The notes beneath the pieces are model-generated. The model was not told the DNA's origin and did not search any database. It saw nothing but the letters and a program-made list of their open reading frames with translations. A stretch of DNA of 20,305 nucleotides from Nemertoderma westbladi. Its lineage: Eukaryota; Xenacoelomorpha; Nemertodermatida; Nemertodermatidae. Shown here in pieces: positions 1 to 8,926 of the stretch (its first letter is position 1; each line of letters starts with the position of its first letter). The position numbers and the translations under genes are program-made. Location: NCBI GenBank assembly GCA_032718475.1, contig JAUCBJ010005203.1:1-20305 (forward strand), in the 5' to 3' direction.

Positions 1-340
1 CTTCCTCGGCAACCTGTATTGGAAATATAGTGAGTTAAAAACAATTGAGAATAAAAGGGACATATAACATATAGAATGGGTGGCTGAATAAGTAATATAT
101 ATTGAGAAGGGCCTCGTGTTGTTTTGGGCGGCGGTCACCGAAGGAGGCAGGTCGCTCTCCTCGGGTCCAACTCTGTCTCCATGGAGGTCGTCGTTCGTGC
201 TGTGCTGTGTCTGCATATTGCCGGACTTGGGAAATGTAAGGAAAAGAAAGAAACTTTCCGAGACATTTTTCCGAAAATTTCCTATTTTATTAATAATGTA
301 CAGTATTATAAAATTTACCTTTAATAGGAAATATTTACAG
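1..340 (-). repeat. Interspersed repeat, copy A
   Basis: Positions 1-300 align without gaps to 3175-3474 with about 17 substitutions, roughly 94% identity. The alignment then continues across two insertions in copy B: 301-327 matches about 3864-3891, and the 15-mer AGGAAATATTTACAG at 326-340 recurs at 7812-7826. On the minus strand it holds the same ATGCAGACAC start and acidic serine/proline-rich short reading frame as copy B. Unlike copy B it has no LINE-B insertion, so it shows the empty target site. The repeat family is not recognised. Confidence 0.85.
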
Positions 341-659
341 CGCCAGACCCAGTACACTGTTGGTGTAATTTATCCAGCAGTTCAATTACGCGTAGCCCAA
401 GTTCACATGCACACAGCATGGATATATATATATATATGCTTACCAGTACCTACCACCATCTTTATTCATTGCTGTTTACCTACTGGTTAGTGGTTAGTAC
501 AATAGTACTTACCTTTACCGGTCTGTTGCACATTACCTGATTACCGCTGTACCGTGTACCGGTACTGCCGATGCTGCTGTGGTGTTATCTTATACCGTGA
601 TTGTTACATGTTACATGTTGTTACATATGATTATTACAGTATTACCTATCCTATCTGAT
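341..659. other. Gene-free stretch with simple repeats
   Basis: No supported gene. It contains a short TA run (421-437), TTACC-rich sequence, an ACCGTGTACCGGTAC cluster near 550-566 and a TTACATG/TTACAT repeat near 603-628. An ORF that starts in the preceding repeat crosses part of this stretch but has no recognisable protein features. Confidence 0.5.
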
Positions 660-996
660 ATCAGTTGTTGTTCCATGCCTTAGATATAGACCGCGTTATC
701 ACTGCTGTGTCCAGCCAGTGTCACCAATGTGTTTCATTATCTACTGCCCCCCGACGTGTTATTGCCCAGTCAACAGGTGAACCTCCTGCCACCTTAGGAA
801 TTTCATTTGCTGCAGATGTTGTTCGTCATCACTCACAATACATCCTTCTCTTACGTGATTGTACTTCTAGTTTTACAGGCACTTGCATTATTCCAGATGA
901 ACGCCATGAAACACTGCGTGATGCTCTTATAGTACTAGGACAGTAGGATCTGGATTATGTCCCCAACTGGCCCATGTGCCACTATCCGTATAGATC
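660..996 (+). pseudogene. LTR-retrotransposon integrase fragment
   Basis: The frame from 665 to 946 reads as part of a retroviral-type integrase (rve) core. A CHQC motif (part of the N-terminal zinc-binding region) is followed by FAADVV with the likely first catalytic aspartate, then RDCTSSFTG. After a stop at 944-946 the match resumes in another frame from about 957 with TGPCATIRIDPA, where the aspartate of RIDPA would be the second catalytic residue. The catalytic glutamate region is absent because the sequence turns into LINE-A at about 996. What I see is the motif order and the frame change. The assignment to an LTR element (Gypsy- or Pao-like) is from memory of the family and is not certain. 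It is a dead fragment. Confidence 0.6.
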
Positions 997-2580
997 CTGC
1001 ACAGGAGCTAATAAACCAACAGGTTGATGCCATCAATGATGCTGACGACAGCAGGCAATCATCCCAGGCATGGAGATCGATCAACTTGCTTGCTGGTCGA
1101 AAAAGCCAACCAACCAGAAAGGTTAAGGCTGAATCACCAACCGATCGCCTCAATGGTTGGAAGGCCCACTTTGAAAAGCTCCTCAATAATGACAGGGTAT
1201 TGCCTGATAACTTTATAGAAGTAAAAGTGTCTGAGTCTGTACTCCCAGATATTCCCATTGGTGAGATCTCCTTTGAAGAAGTGAAGGCTGCTGCAAAGAG
1301 CATTAAGACCAATCGTGCCAGTGGAGTAGATGGTGTTCCCCCGAGGTCTTTAAAATACCTGAGTGTTTAAAGCTCATCTATCCCATCATAGTAGACATGT
1401 ACCGAACAACAAGAGTCCCACAAGAAATGAAAACAAATAAGTTGGTGCCAGTTCCCAAGAAGGGCAACCTAAGACTCTATGGTTCTTTTCGGGGAATCTC
1501 ATTGATCTCGATTGCTGCAAAGCTATACAATAGAATTCTAATAAATCGCATCAGGGATCCCATTGAGAGACTACTCCGTGGAAATCAGAATGGGTTCCGT
1601 AAAGGTCGTGGGACCATGGAGCCCATTTTGGAACTTAGAAGGATAATTGAAGAGTTATCAAAAAAGAAAGACAGGCATCTGGCTGTTATCTTTGTTGACT
1701 TCTTCAAGGCCTTTGATTCAGTCTCTCACTCACGTATGTTCAGCATACTTTCATTATATGGGATTCCTGATGAAATTATTGCAGCAATCAGATCAGTATA
1801 CGATGGTTCGACAACATTTGTGTCTACTGTTGACGGTGACACAGAACCATTTGAAGTGTTATGGGGCGTCCTCCAGGGAGACATACTTGCACCATTCTTG
1901 TTCATAATTGTTGTTGACTATGTTCTACGCATGTCCTTAGATCATCATAATGATGATGGGGTGATGGTCCTACTGGCTCCAGAAGTCGAGGAAATCCTGC
2001 CAAGTACCTAACTGATCTAGACTTTGCTGATGACTTAGGAGTACTCTCAGAATCACTAGAGGGAGCCCAACGGCTCCTCAGCTCATTAGAACATGCTGCT
2101 TCTAGTGTTAGTCTTTTTATTAACTCCAGAAAGACCAAAATTTTGACAGTTAACTTTGAAAGTCCTCAGCAAGTCTCTGATCGGAAGAGCATAAGCTCAA
2201 AAGATGGTATGCTTGAGCATGTGGATGACTTCTGTTACCTGGGATCATGGATCCGGAAGTCAGGTGAGGACCTTCGAATATGTAAGGGAAAGGCATGGGC
2301 AGCCTTGAATAGACTTTCCAGGATTTGGAAGTCTCCGAGAATTAATCATGGCACATTCACAAGAATGCTACGCTGGGTTCATTGTCAAGTACAATGCACA
2401 CATCTCCAACCAGACACTATATAACATTGGAGGTGTCTCATTGGTTCCCCCAAGCTTGACACTAGAACAAAATCGTCTCCGCTTTGCAGGACATTGCTTT
2501 CGCCGTGAGGACCAGCCAGTGCATAATCTTGTACTTTGGCAGCCTCATGGAATGAATAAGCATGGTGGACAGCCCATGGT
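996..2580 (+). pseudogene. LINE-A reverse transcriptase, decayed
   Basis: This is a 5'-truncated non-LTR retrotransposon. Reverse transcriptase motifs appear in order: RASGVDG (about 1314), PKKGNLRLY and FRGISL (about 1459-1500), FVDFFKAFDSV with the catalytic aspartate (about 1692-1725), GVLQGDILAP (about 1867-1893) and DFADD (about 2020-2032). The frame changes at a CCCCC run near 1338, near 2005 and again near 2390. The segment between IWKSPRI and NHGTFTRMLR (about 2340) looks deleted: related elements have about 40-50 residues there, by recollection. The C-terminal NRLRFAGHCFRR block survives at about 2470. Homology stops near 2580 before any LINE 3' end. The clade is not assigned; the C-terminus resembles that of LINE-B. 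It cannot encode a working enzyme. Confidence 0.85.
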
Positions 2581-3015
2581 GAAGTCTTTTTATTGGAATT
2601 TTATATATAAGGAAGAATTTGTATTTTTTAAATTATCCTTATTAAGTTATCCTTATTAAGTGTTTTTTATAGCTCTTATTTCTGTCAGATAACCTGTACA
2701 GATTCTAATTCGTTTATTGTTTTGGTTAGATTCAGCCATTCTGGAACCAGGATTTTTAGGGAAGACCTGGAATTCTTCACACGGGAGCAAACTGCAAAGT
2801 GAAATATAACAGCAGAGGTCGCAACCCATCAGAGTTTAAATTTCATTGTAAAATTTGTTAATACCACAAAAAAAACCAAAAGTTCGCAAACAACTCAAAC
2901 CATTGGAAAAAAAATCACACATTATACATTGGACCAAAGTCACTCACTCACAACAGTTGTACAGATTTGTGAGACAAGGCGGGAGTCCAGATTGGGTAAG
3001 TTAACATTCACTTAC
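2581..3015. other. AT-rich stretch without a gene
   Basis: I see no coding signal. It contains a perfect 14-bp tandem duplication of TTATCCTTATTAAG (2633-2646 and 2647-2660) and several A runs. On the minus strand the part just below 3016 would lie downstream of the putative splice donor described for 3016-3187, so it could be intron sequence of the same repeat. Confidence 0.5.
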
Positions 3016-3187
3016 TCGGTAATCTGAGTTTCCAGATCCAGAAATCTGGATTCCAGAGAATTGGTTGCTTTGTCCTCATACTCGGCGTCCCATTGGTCAA
3101 TATTCTCGGGAATATCAACATCAGGAAATAGTTTCGGAACACGGAGTACTGGTCATGTAAAGCCCGTCTTTGGGCTTCCTCGGCAAC
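3016..3187 (-). other. Putative exon 2 in repeat copy B
   Basis: On the minus strand a pyrimidine-rich tract ending in CACAG precedes 3187, and a GTAAGT-like donor follows 3016, giving a possible 172-bp exon. Its first part reads VAEEAQRRALHDQYSV. After a one-base frameshift near FR, it reads LFPDVDIPENIDQWD, then an acidic, probably helical tail ending LETQITE. The frameshift means that this copy is broken. I do not recognise the protein. It could be a captured host exon or part of a transposon gene with introns. The splice signals and the acidic composition are seen; the exon call is inference. Confidence 0.35.
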
Positions 3188-3312
3188 CTGTGTTGGAAAT
3201 ATAGCGAGTTAAAATCAATTGAGAATAAAGGGGACATATAATATATAGAATGGGTGGCTGAATAAATAATATATATTGAGAAGGGCCTCGTGTTGTTTTG
3301 GGCGGCGGTCAC

Positions 3313-3390
3313 CGAAGGAGGCAGGTCGCTCTCCTCTAGTCCAACACTGTCTCCAGGGAGGTCGTCGTTCGTGCTGTGCGGTGTCTGCAT
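3313..3390 (-). other. Putative exon 1 in repeat copy B
   Basis: On the minus strand an ATG at 3390 opens 26 codons (MQTPHSTNDDLPGDSVG and onward, ending DLPPS) before a GTGACC that could act as a donor at 3312. This would join in phase 0 to the putative exon at 3187. The same frame is present in copy A with four residue changes. It is short, acidic and rich in S, D and P, and the donor is weak. The function is unknown. Confidence 0.25.
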
Positions 3391-3461
3391 ATTGAAGGAC
3401 TTGGGAAATGTAAAGAAAAGAAAGAAACTTTACGAGACATTTTTCCTTAAATTTCCTATTT

Positions 3462-3474
3462 TATTAATAATGTA
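3462..3474 (+). repeat. Target-site duplication, 5' copy
   Basis: TATTAATAATGTA here is repeated exactly at 3851-3863, flanking the LINE-B fragment. Copy A carries this site once, at 288-300, which is the pre-insertion state. Two bases are ambiguous with the TAG tail, so the duplication is 11-13 bp. Confidence 0.9.
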
Positions 3475-3850
3475 TTATTAACAACGAATTGATGGTTGCT
3501 ACACAAGACTACTAAGGGCAGCCCTAAAAATCAGCTGGAGACAACACATGACAAACGCCGAGCTTTATGGTACAATACCACCTGTATCAACCACCCTCCG
3601 TGAACGCAGATTAAGATTCAGTGGGCACTGCTGGCGAAGTAAAGACGAGGTCATACCAGATCTACTTTTCTGGCAACCAACTCATGGAAAGCGTAGTTGT
3701 GGACGACCGGCCATAACATACATAGATCAACTTGAAAGGGATACTGAACTTAGGAGAAACGAAATTGCGACAACTATGGAGAATCGGGAAGCCTGGAAGG
3801 ATCTCATTTCCACTGTCCGAGTTCGCTCGACCTAGTAGTAGTAGTAGTAG
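3475..3850 (+). mobile_element. LINE-B, 5'-truncated insertion
   Basis: A 376-bp insertion with a target-site duplication. The open frame starts upstream of the ATG at 3548: from about 3482 it reads QRIDGCYTRLLRAALKISW, continues through RLRFSGHCWRSKDE and HGKRSCGRP, and ends at the stop at 3833-3835. This is the extreme C-terminus of a LINE reverse transcriptase protein, downstream of the catalytic domain, of the same general type as the C-terminus of LINE-A. The stop codon is itself the first TAG of a (TAG)6 tail (3833-3850), so this family has almost no 3' untranslated region. Severe 5' truncation plus a microsatellite tail and a target-site duplication is the mark of target-primed reverse transcription. 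Confidence 0.9.
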
Positions 3851-3863
3851 TATTAATAATGTA
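3851..3863 (+). repeat. Target-site duplication, 3' copy
   Basis: The second copy of TATTAATAATGTA, directly after the TAG tail of LINE-B. Copy B sequence resumes here and runs to about 3891 (CAGTATTATAAAATTTAC and onward), as in copy A at 301-327. Confidence 0.9.
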
Positions 3864-3948
3864 CAGTATTATAAAATTTACTTTTAATAGTATCTGTAAT
3901 AGTCTAATCTTATAATACTATATTATCTGTGTATGTTTTGTAAATGAA

Positions 3949-4680
3949 ATGGCCGATGATTTCAGTAAACTTCATAGCGACGTCACGACATTATTCCGTT
4001 CAATAAAGCAAAAGAAAAGTGTCTCCAATGACGATGAGAAGCGGATCTCCGATTTGTTGATGGCCATGAACCCCATCTACACCGCCACATTAACTGACAT
4101 AGCAGAGGCTAGGAAAATCGCTGTCGACGCGCAACAGGAAGCCATATTGAGTAAAAATAAACTCATCGATGTTCTACAAAGCAATGCTACCGGTACGGTA
4201 CATCAATCGTAGGCGGGTACGCAGCCGCTAGTGAACCCCCACACCGCTAATTCCCAAGTTCCTCGTACAACCGCAACAACATTTCCACTGGTTTTGGGTC
4301 ATAAAACAGGTGGCCCTCTTCGCGCTGCCAAGCCACACCCCAACCCTAACGCCGGGCGTTCTCATGTCCACATCGGCCGGCTGGACTTATTGACAACCCG
4401 CAACGATATAGCGGATTACCTAAGACGAGAAGGCGTTAGTTTTCAGGATGTTATTCAGCTACCTCTGAAAGACGGAAATTCACCATTCCAGAGTTTCCAT
4501 ATCATATGCGAACACGAACAACGAGACAACATTATGGACCCCTTATTATGGGAAGAAGGGATTAGCATCCGGCTGTCTGATAAGGATCGGGCGGATCTCG
4601 GGCTCCGTCCACGAGCGACCCGCGCAGCCAACTCGGACAGTCAGGTCCCTGCAGACAATACTCAACGTACCATACAATAA
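3949..4680 (+). pseudogene. LINE-D ORF1, nucleic-acid-binding protein, one amber codon
   Basis: A single frame of 244 codons interrupted by one TAG at 4210-4212, with the frame open on both sides. The first part (about residues 1-87) is charged and probably helical, suitable for a coiled coil as in other LINE ORF1 proteins. After a proline/asparagine-rich linker, a compact domain at about 4360-4590 contains HIGRLDL, a DIADYLRREG helix and LLWEEGISIRL, resembling the RRM-like domain of metazoan LINE ORF1 proteins. Such proteins coat the element RNA and travel with it to the nucleus. The start ATG at 3949 is preceded by a short leader. The amber codon probably kills the gene; readthrough cannot be excluded but nothing supports it. 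The right arm carries the same stop. Confidence 0.75.
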
Positions 4681-4713
4681 ACATAAACAATACAGCCTAG
4701 GTCAGGAGCGTTG

Positions 4714-7652
4714 ATGTACAAGTATCGGTTTCATTTGTGGAATGTAGAAGGATACCGTTACCTCGCTACCAATCTTACTGATATCCAACTCTACGGCAAC
4801 TGTGATGTCGTACTATTTACAGAAACAATGTTTACCGATGAGACCCTAAACCCAAACTCGTACTACCCATATATTCAGCCCGCAACTAAACCGAGTAGGG
4901 GTCGGCCGGTAGGAGGTCTCATGATTCTCTGCAGGCCTTGGCTAACCCCAAGTTTAATAAAACAGTCTGATCATTATATCGTAATAAAATCATCCTGTGC
5001 GTATTTTGCAGTATTCTATTTCCACCCTGATGTCCCATTAGCAGAAATATTACTGATAATATTCGAGGCACTCTCCTACACGAACCCCAACATTCCTATT
5101 ATAATAGGAGGGGACTTTAACTGTCGGCTCGACTTTGGATCACGCGGAACTGAACTCACCACTGACCTCGCCAACATTGGTTTTATTGGATTAAACTCTC
5201 CAACGATTCCCACATATATTTCGCCCCAAGGACAGAGCGTGATCACGCGGAACTGAACTCACCACTGACCTCGCCAACATTGGTTTTATTGGATTAAACT
5301 CTCCAACGATTCCCACATATATTTCGCCCCAAGGACAGAGCGTTATCGATTTGATGTTTGTAAAATTCCAGTGTCCAACACAGGCGCCACTGCCGCACTT
5401 AATAGTCGAGCAGAACCCTGCAAGGAAAAACCAACCAGTATCTGGTGCCTTCTCTTTGGCTTCCAGTTTACCGATCCCTCAGAACATGCCAGCACGTCTA
5501 TCCCGTAAAATAAATCTACAAAATTTCATATCCCACCCTAACCATACAGGTATCTATCTACCAGCAGCTAGCAGTGAATAATATAGATAATGCCGCCGAT
5601 CTTCTAACCGAGCTAATGGCGGACTCGACAATCCTGAAGAAATCGAAAATCTTTGGTAAACCTTGGTTTGATACAGAATGTCGCAGGTCAAAACAACGGT
5701 TAATCGCCGCCATGAATGTTCGAAATAACTCAACTGCCGAACAATCCAACTTCTGGTACCTCAGGAAAGAATACAAAGCTTTAACAAATCGAAAACGAAA
5801 CAAATTCGAGGAGGACACACTTATGGATCTTGTTAGCCGCTCAGAAATTAAACCATGGCTATTACATAAAGAGTATAAACGCACAATGGCCCCTATCGAC
5901 CCAGCCACATTGAATTCTCATTTCCAAGATCTGCTCGGAGTTTCTGGAGATGTTCCTCATGTTCCTACAATACAAACAACCTCGCTCAATGAACGGCTAG
6001 ATACCGAATGGTACAACGACCCTATTACGGAGAACGAGATAGCCCATAGTATAAACATGTGCAATAACGGGAAAGCTAGCGGTATGGATGGTATCTTTTA
6101 TGAACACCTCAAACTCACAATGCCATTTATACTTACATTGCTGTTGGTGTTGTATAATGCCTGTCTAAACTCCTGTTCTTCCTTTAATTTAATTTGTCTA
6201 AATATTGGCAGACTACCGCAACGCTGGAAGGAATGCATAATCCTTCTCCTATACAAAGGCAAAGGACTAATTACAAAACCAGATAACTACAGGGGAATTG
6301 CATTGTTATCTGTATTTATTAAAACTCTCACATCTATAATAAACACTCGTGTTCGATGGTACATAGCACACAAAATTCCGTCGGAACAATATGGTTTTAT
6401 GCCTAATAAGTCTACGGCCGATGCCCTACGTATACTGTTAAACGACATTTACTCTGCTTTACAATCGGCAAATAAATCAGATCGAAAAATGTATGCAGCA
6501 TTTGTAGATTTTCAGAAAGCCTTCGATAAAGTGAACCGTGCAATTCTTTTATCAAAGTTGTACAAATTTGGAATAAAGGGAAAATTATTCGATTTAATTA
6601 AAAATCTACTCCAAAACAATATTAGAATATTCGACGGTCTAAATCTCTCAGATATTATTGCGCAGTTCCGTGGAGTTTTACAGGGAGACTGTTTTTCCCC
6701 GCTATGTTTTATTGTATTTATATCCGACTTGGCATGGGCTTTCCGACAGACGGTATCTTTCCTAAAGTTGCTGTTTTACGCCGACGACCTCGTACTATAC
6801 GCCCCAGACAGACAGACTATTCAAAATGGCTTGGACGTACTTCAATCATGGTGTCTCAAAAATGGAATGGACGTCAACTTAGTGAAAAATTTGTATAATT
6901 GTAAAATTTAGAAAGGCAGGACGTTTGGCCGCTGCAGACAAATTTATATATGGCGGCAACGACATAACAATATGTAATGAATACGACTACCTGGGTGTTA
7001 CACTACAGACCTCGCTAAGTTTCACGAAACATATTACCTCAAAAAAGAAAAAATCGTATAGTATTACGGGCTCTCTTAACAACCTCAGGCTTTTATCTGT
7101 TGACACTGGATTAAAACTTTTCAGAATGAAAATTGCCCCTATGGCAGTATGGCTCTCTATGCCCTTCCTGTCTTCGCCCACTTCCTAACCCTAGCAAACC
7201 TGAAAGAACTGGACCGCATCAAATCAACTTACATTAAACGATTGCTCGGCCTTCATATCATGGCTTCATCGACTCTAGCTTTTCATCTCGTTGATGAACA
7301 ATCTTTTATCGAAGACATAATTACGAAAACACCTCTGATATTTAACACCGAAGTTATTACGCAATACAATCATTACCGCCACAACCGTGAACTCAACTTT
7401 ATCCAAGAAAATTACTCAAATGGCCCTGCTTTTGCTTCTTCTACCTGGAAACTATCTAAACAGCGCAATCGTCATGTATTAACAAGATTTACATCTCACG
7501 GTTTTCACCACAAAATTTGCCAAACAAACCGGCCTTTCCACTCACTTTCAACAGACTGTATCTGCCTCTATTGCCATGGCAACTGTTGTGATCGCTACCA
7601 CACTTTGCACTGTGCATCTGCACCGACTCTGACCGAACTAGCCTCTCAATAA
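4714..7652 (+). pseudogene. LINE-D ORF2, endonuclease-reverse transcriptase, frameshifted
   Basis: It starts 33 bp after ORF1 at the ATG at 4714. An N-terminal APE-type endonuclease shows WNVEGYR, FTET and IIIGGDFN (about 5098-5120). The reverse transcriptase follows with GKASGMDG (about 6070), NYRGIALLS (about 6285), FVDFQKAFDKV (about 6500), GVLQGDCFSP (about 6673) and FYADD at 6774-6788, so all three catalytic aspartates are present. The C-terminus has a CX2C...HX3C knuckle at 7563-7613. Lesions: a 103-bp tandem duplication (5241-5343) that shifts frame and truncates the endonuclease, and frame changes near 5550, 6890 and 7145. In a live element this enzyme nicks DNA and copies the RNA at the nick. 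Here it is a multiply broken pseudogene, identical in its breaks on the right arm. Confidence 0.88.
5138..5343 (+). repeat. 103-bp exact tandem duplication in ORF2
   Basis: 5138-5240 is repeated exactly at 5241-5343; both begin GATCACGCGG and end GACAGAGCGT. Because 103 is not a multiple of three, the duplication creates a frameshift and a stop soon after the first copy. Perfect identity of the two units suggests a fairly recent slippage or repair event, but it predates the inverted duplication since the right arm has it at 16068-16273. Confidence 0.97.
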
Positions 7653-7811
7653 AACTCGGAACCTTTACTTTGCACTACGCTCCTTTAAAATTAAATTTAA
7701 TATTCTGGTGGCGCTTTGTGTGTGTATTATCAATTATAATAGTTAATTCATAATTATTGTGCTCTAAACTATATTACCTTGATTAAAGGTGTAGTTAAAC
7801 TAAAAAAGAAA
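7653..7811 (+). other. LINE-D 3' untranslated region and tail
   Basis: AT-rich sequence between the ORF2 stop and the point at which repeat copy B resumes. It ends in an A-rich stretch (TAAAAAAGAAAA at 7801-7812), consistent with a LINE tail. One arm difference lies here: C at 7714 against G on the mirrored strand. Confidence 0.55.
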
Positions 7812-8189
7812 AGGAAATATTTACAGAATAACTTCTTATCTATAACTATAAAAATCAAATTCTGTCTCTCTCTCTGTGTTCGAACTCCTCCAAAACGGGC
7901 AGAGGGATTGCGCTGGAACTTGGCATGTGTGTATAACCTTAACCAGCGGTCGTTATAGGCCACTTTTAGAAAAGTTTAATTCACATTCGGTACCGGTACT
8001 AAGTACCGGTACGTCAGTAGGCCTATACCGGTACCAGTAGGCCTATGCCGGTAGCGGGAAATACCGGGTAACATGCCTAGGGTATTGCCTGCTAGTTAAT
8101 TGCATAAAATGTAATAATAAGATTTGAACTAAAATTGTGATTGTGACTTTGTGTTTTGGCATTTCATTGTTATATGTCATTGTGAAAAT
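7812..8189. other. Non-coding stretch with ACCGGT/AGGCCTA palindrome cluster
   Basis: No gene. It opens with 15 bases of repeat copy B (7812-7826). A CT-rich run and the CTCCTCCAAAACGGGCAGAGG segment near 7887-7907 resemble widespread low-copy invertebrate repeats, family not identified. At 7989-8064 there is a dense cluster of self-complementary words: GGTACCGGTACT, AAGTACCGGTAC, then AGTAGGCCTATACCGGTA and AGTAGGCCTATGCCGGTA as two near-identical direct units. The ORF on the opposite strand here is a shadow. Confidence 0.6.
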
Positions 8190-8926
8190 AAAAAGAAAGT
8201 TAAATATTTAGGCGCCACATTGGATAACTGCTTATCAGGAGAAAGTACAGTGAAAAATATTTTCTCGAAAGTTAACAGTAGGCTTAGGTTTCTATACAGA
8301 AATAAAAATAGTTTGAACACCGACTCCCGCAAGTTACTTTGCTCTTCTTTAATACAGTGTCACATGGACTATGCATGCTCTTCTTGGTATGAAGGCTTAA
8401 CCAAACAGCTTAAATGTAAATTACAAGTACCTCAGAATAAAGTAGTACGATTTATTAAAGACTACAAACCTAGGCACCACCTAACTCCAGATGACTTTTC
8501 TGAATCTGGACTACTTAACTTAGATAGTAGAGTTAAGCAGATACGCCTTAACCATGTGCATAAAGTGTATAATGGTAAATGTCCCAATTACCTAAAACAA
8601 AAATTCAACAGAGTACGCGATACACACTCTTACAGTACCAGAGCTAGTGCTTCAAACTTCTACCTCCCGAATTGTAAATCCTTCGAATCTGATACTTTCT
8701 TTTTTAACGGCATTAAAAATTGGAACGCTCTGCCTAATGAAATTATAAACCTAGATAATCCACATTCTTTTAAATCTGCAGTTAAATCTCACCTCCATGT
8801 GCAATGTAAAAATAGGTACAATAGTCCTACAGTAAGTTATTAGTTTATTAATTATTTAATATTTATACTGTAATTACGTTTTATAATAAATTGTTCTGTA
8901 CATTATATCTTTATCGTTGAGTCGGA
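8190..8926 (+). mobile_element. LINE-C 3' part, left arm, truncated at palindrome edge
   Basis: The open frame from about 8180 to 8843 encodes the C-terminal region of a LINE reverse transcriptase protein, downstream of the catalytic motifs: KKVKYLGATLD, SRKLLCSSLIQCHMDYAC, GLLNLDSRVKQIRLNHV and FFNGIKNWNALP. It is the thumb-side tail typical of CR1/Jockey-like LINEs; the clade is by resemblance only. The 5' truncation is normal for a LINE. The 3' untranslated region stops abruptly at 8926, where DNA of the integrase region begins, whereas the right-arm copy runs on to a proper 3' end. Arm difference at 8730 changes Leu to Met. Confidence 0.85.

Larger units (their letters stand above)
3175..3474 (-). 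repeat. Interspersed repeat, copy B, first segment
   Basis: A gap-free match to positions 1-300 (copy A), about 94% identical. The repeat resumes at 3864-3891 after the LINE-B insertion, and 15 bases of it reappear at 7812-7826 after LINE-D. Copy B is therefore the host of two nested insertions. Confidence 0.85.
3892..7811 (+). mobile_element. LINE-D, near full-length non-LTR retrotransposon
   Basis: A two-ORF LINE: ORF1 (3949-4680), ORF2 with endonuclease, reverse transcriptase and C-terminal zinc knuckle (4714-7652), and a 3' end with an A-rich tail (about 7790-7811). Both edges come from copy A: similarity to the repeat stops at about 3891 and resumes with AGGAAATATTTACAG at 7812-7826. 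No clear target-site duplication is visible. The 5' leader before ORF1 is only about 57 bp. The APE-type endonuclease, RRM-like ORF1 and C-terminal zinc knuckle place it broadly among Jockey/I/CR1-type LINEs; I would not name the clade. It is inactivated by several lesions, all shared by the other arm. Confidence 0.8.
1106..8926 (+). repeat. Left arm of giant inverted repeat
   Basis: This segment is the reverse complement of 12485-20305. Paired coordinates always sum to 21411, for example ORF boundaries 8151/13260, 5574/15837, 4231/17180 and 1397/20014, so there is no net indel over 7,821 bp. Homopolymers also agree, such as the 8-base A runs near 2867 and 2908. The six substitutions I found by eye are at 4072, 5901, 6415, 6770, 7714 and 8730; silent ones may have been missed. 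The inner boundary is sharp: the last shared bases are GTCGGA at 8921-8926. The outer boundary cannot be placed because the partner arm reaches the window end, so 1106 is only a limit. Confidence 0.97.

Noticed and set aside
2347-2659. The 103-residue ORF as a separate gene
   Set aside because: Its middle is the LINE-A C-terminal block, reached by frameshift, and its tail is AT-rich non-coding sequence.
1-3474. Copies A and B as the two LTRs of one retrotransposon around the integrase scrap
   Set aside because: No TG...CA ends, primer-binding site or polypurine tract was seen, and the repeat carries exon-like sequence on the opposite strand. The integrase fragment belongs to a region already broken by LINE-A.
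5558-5908. Minus-strand 116-residue ORF opposite LINE-D ORF2 (mirror 15503-15853)
   Set aside because: It is antisense to a clear reverse transcriptase upstream region and has no recognised domain.
7769-7963. Minus-strand 64-residue ORF (and its mirror 13448-13642)
   Set aside because: It crosses the LINE-D tail and a simple-sequence run, with no protein features; it is a chance frame.
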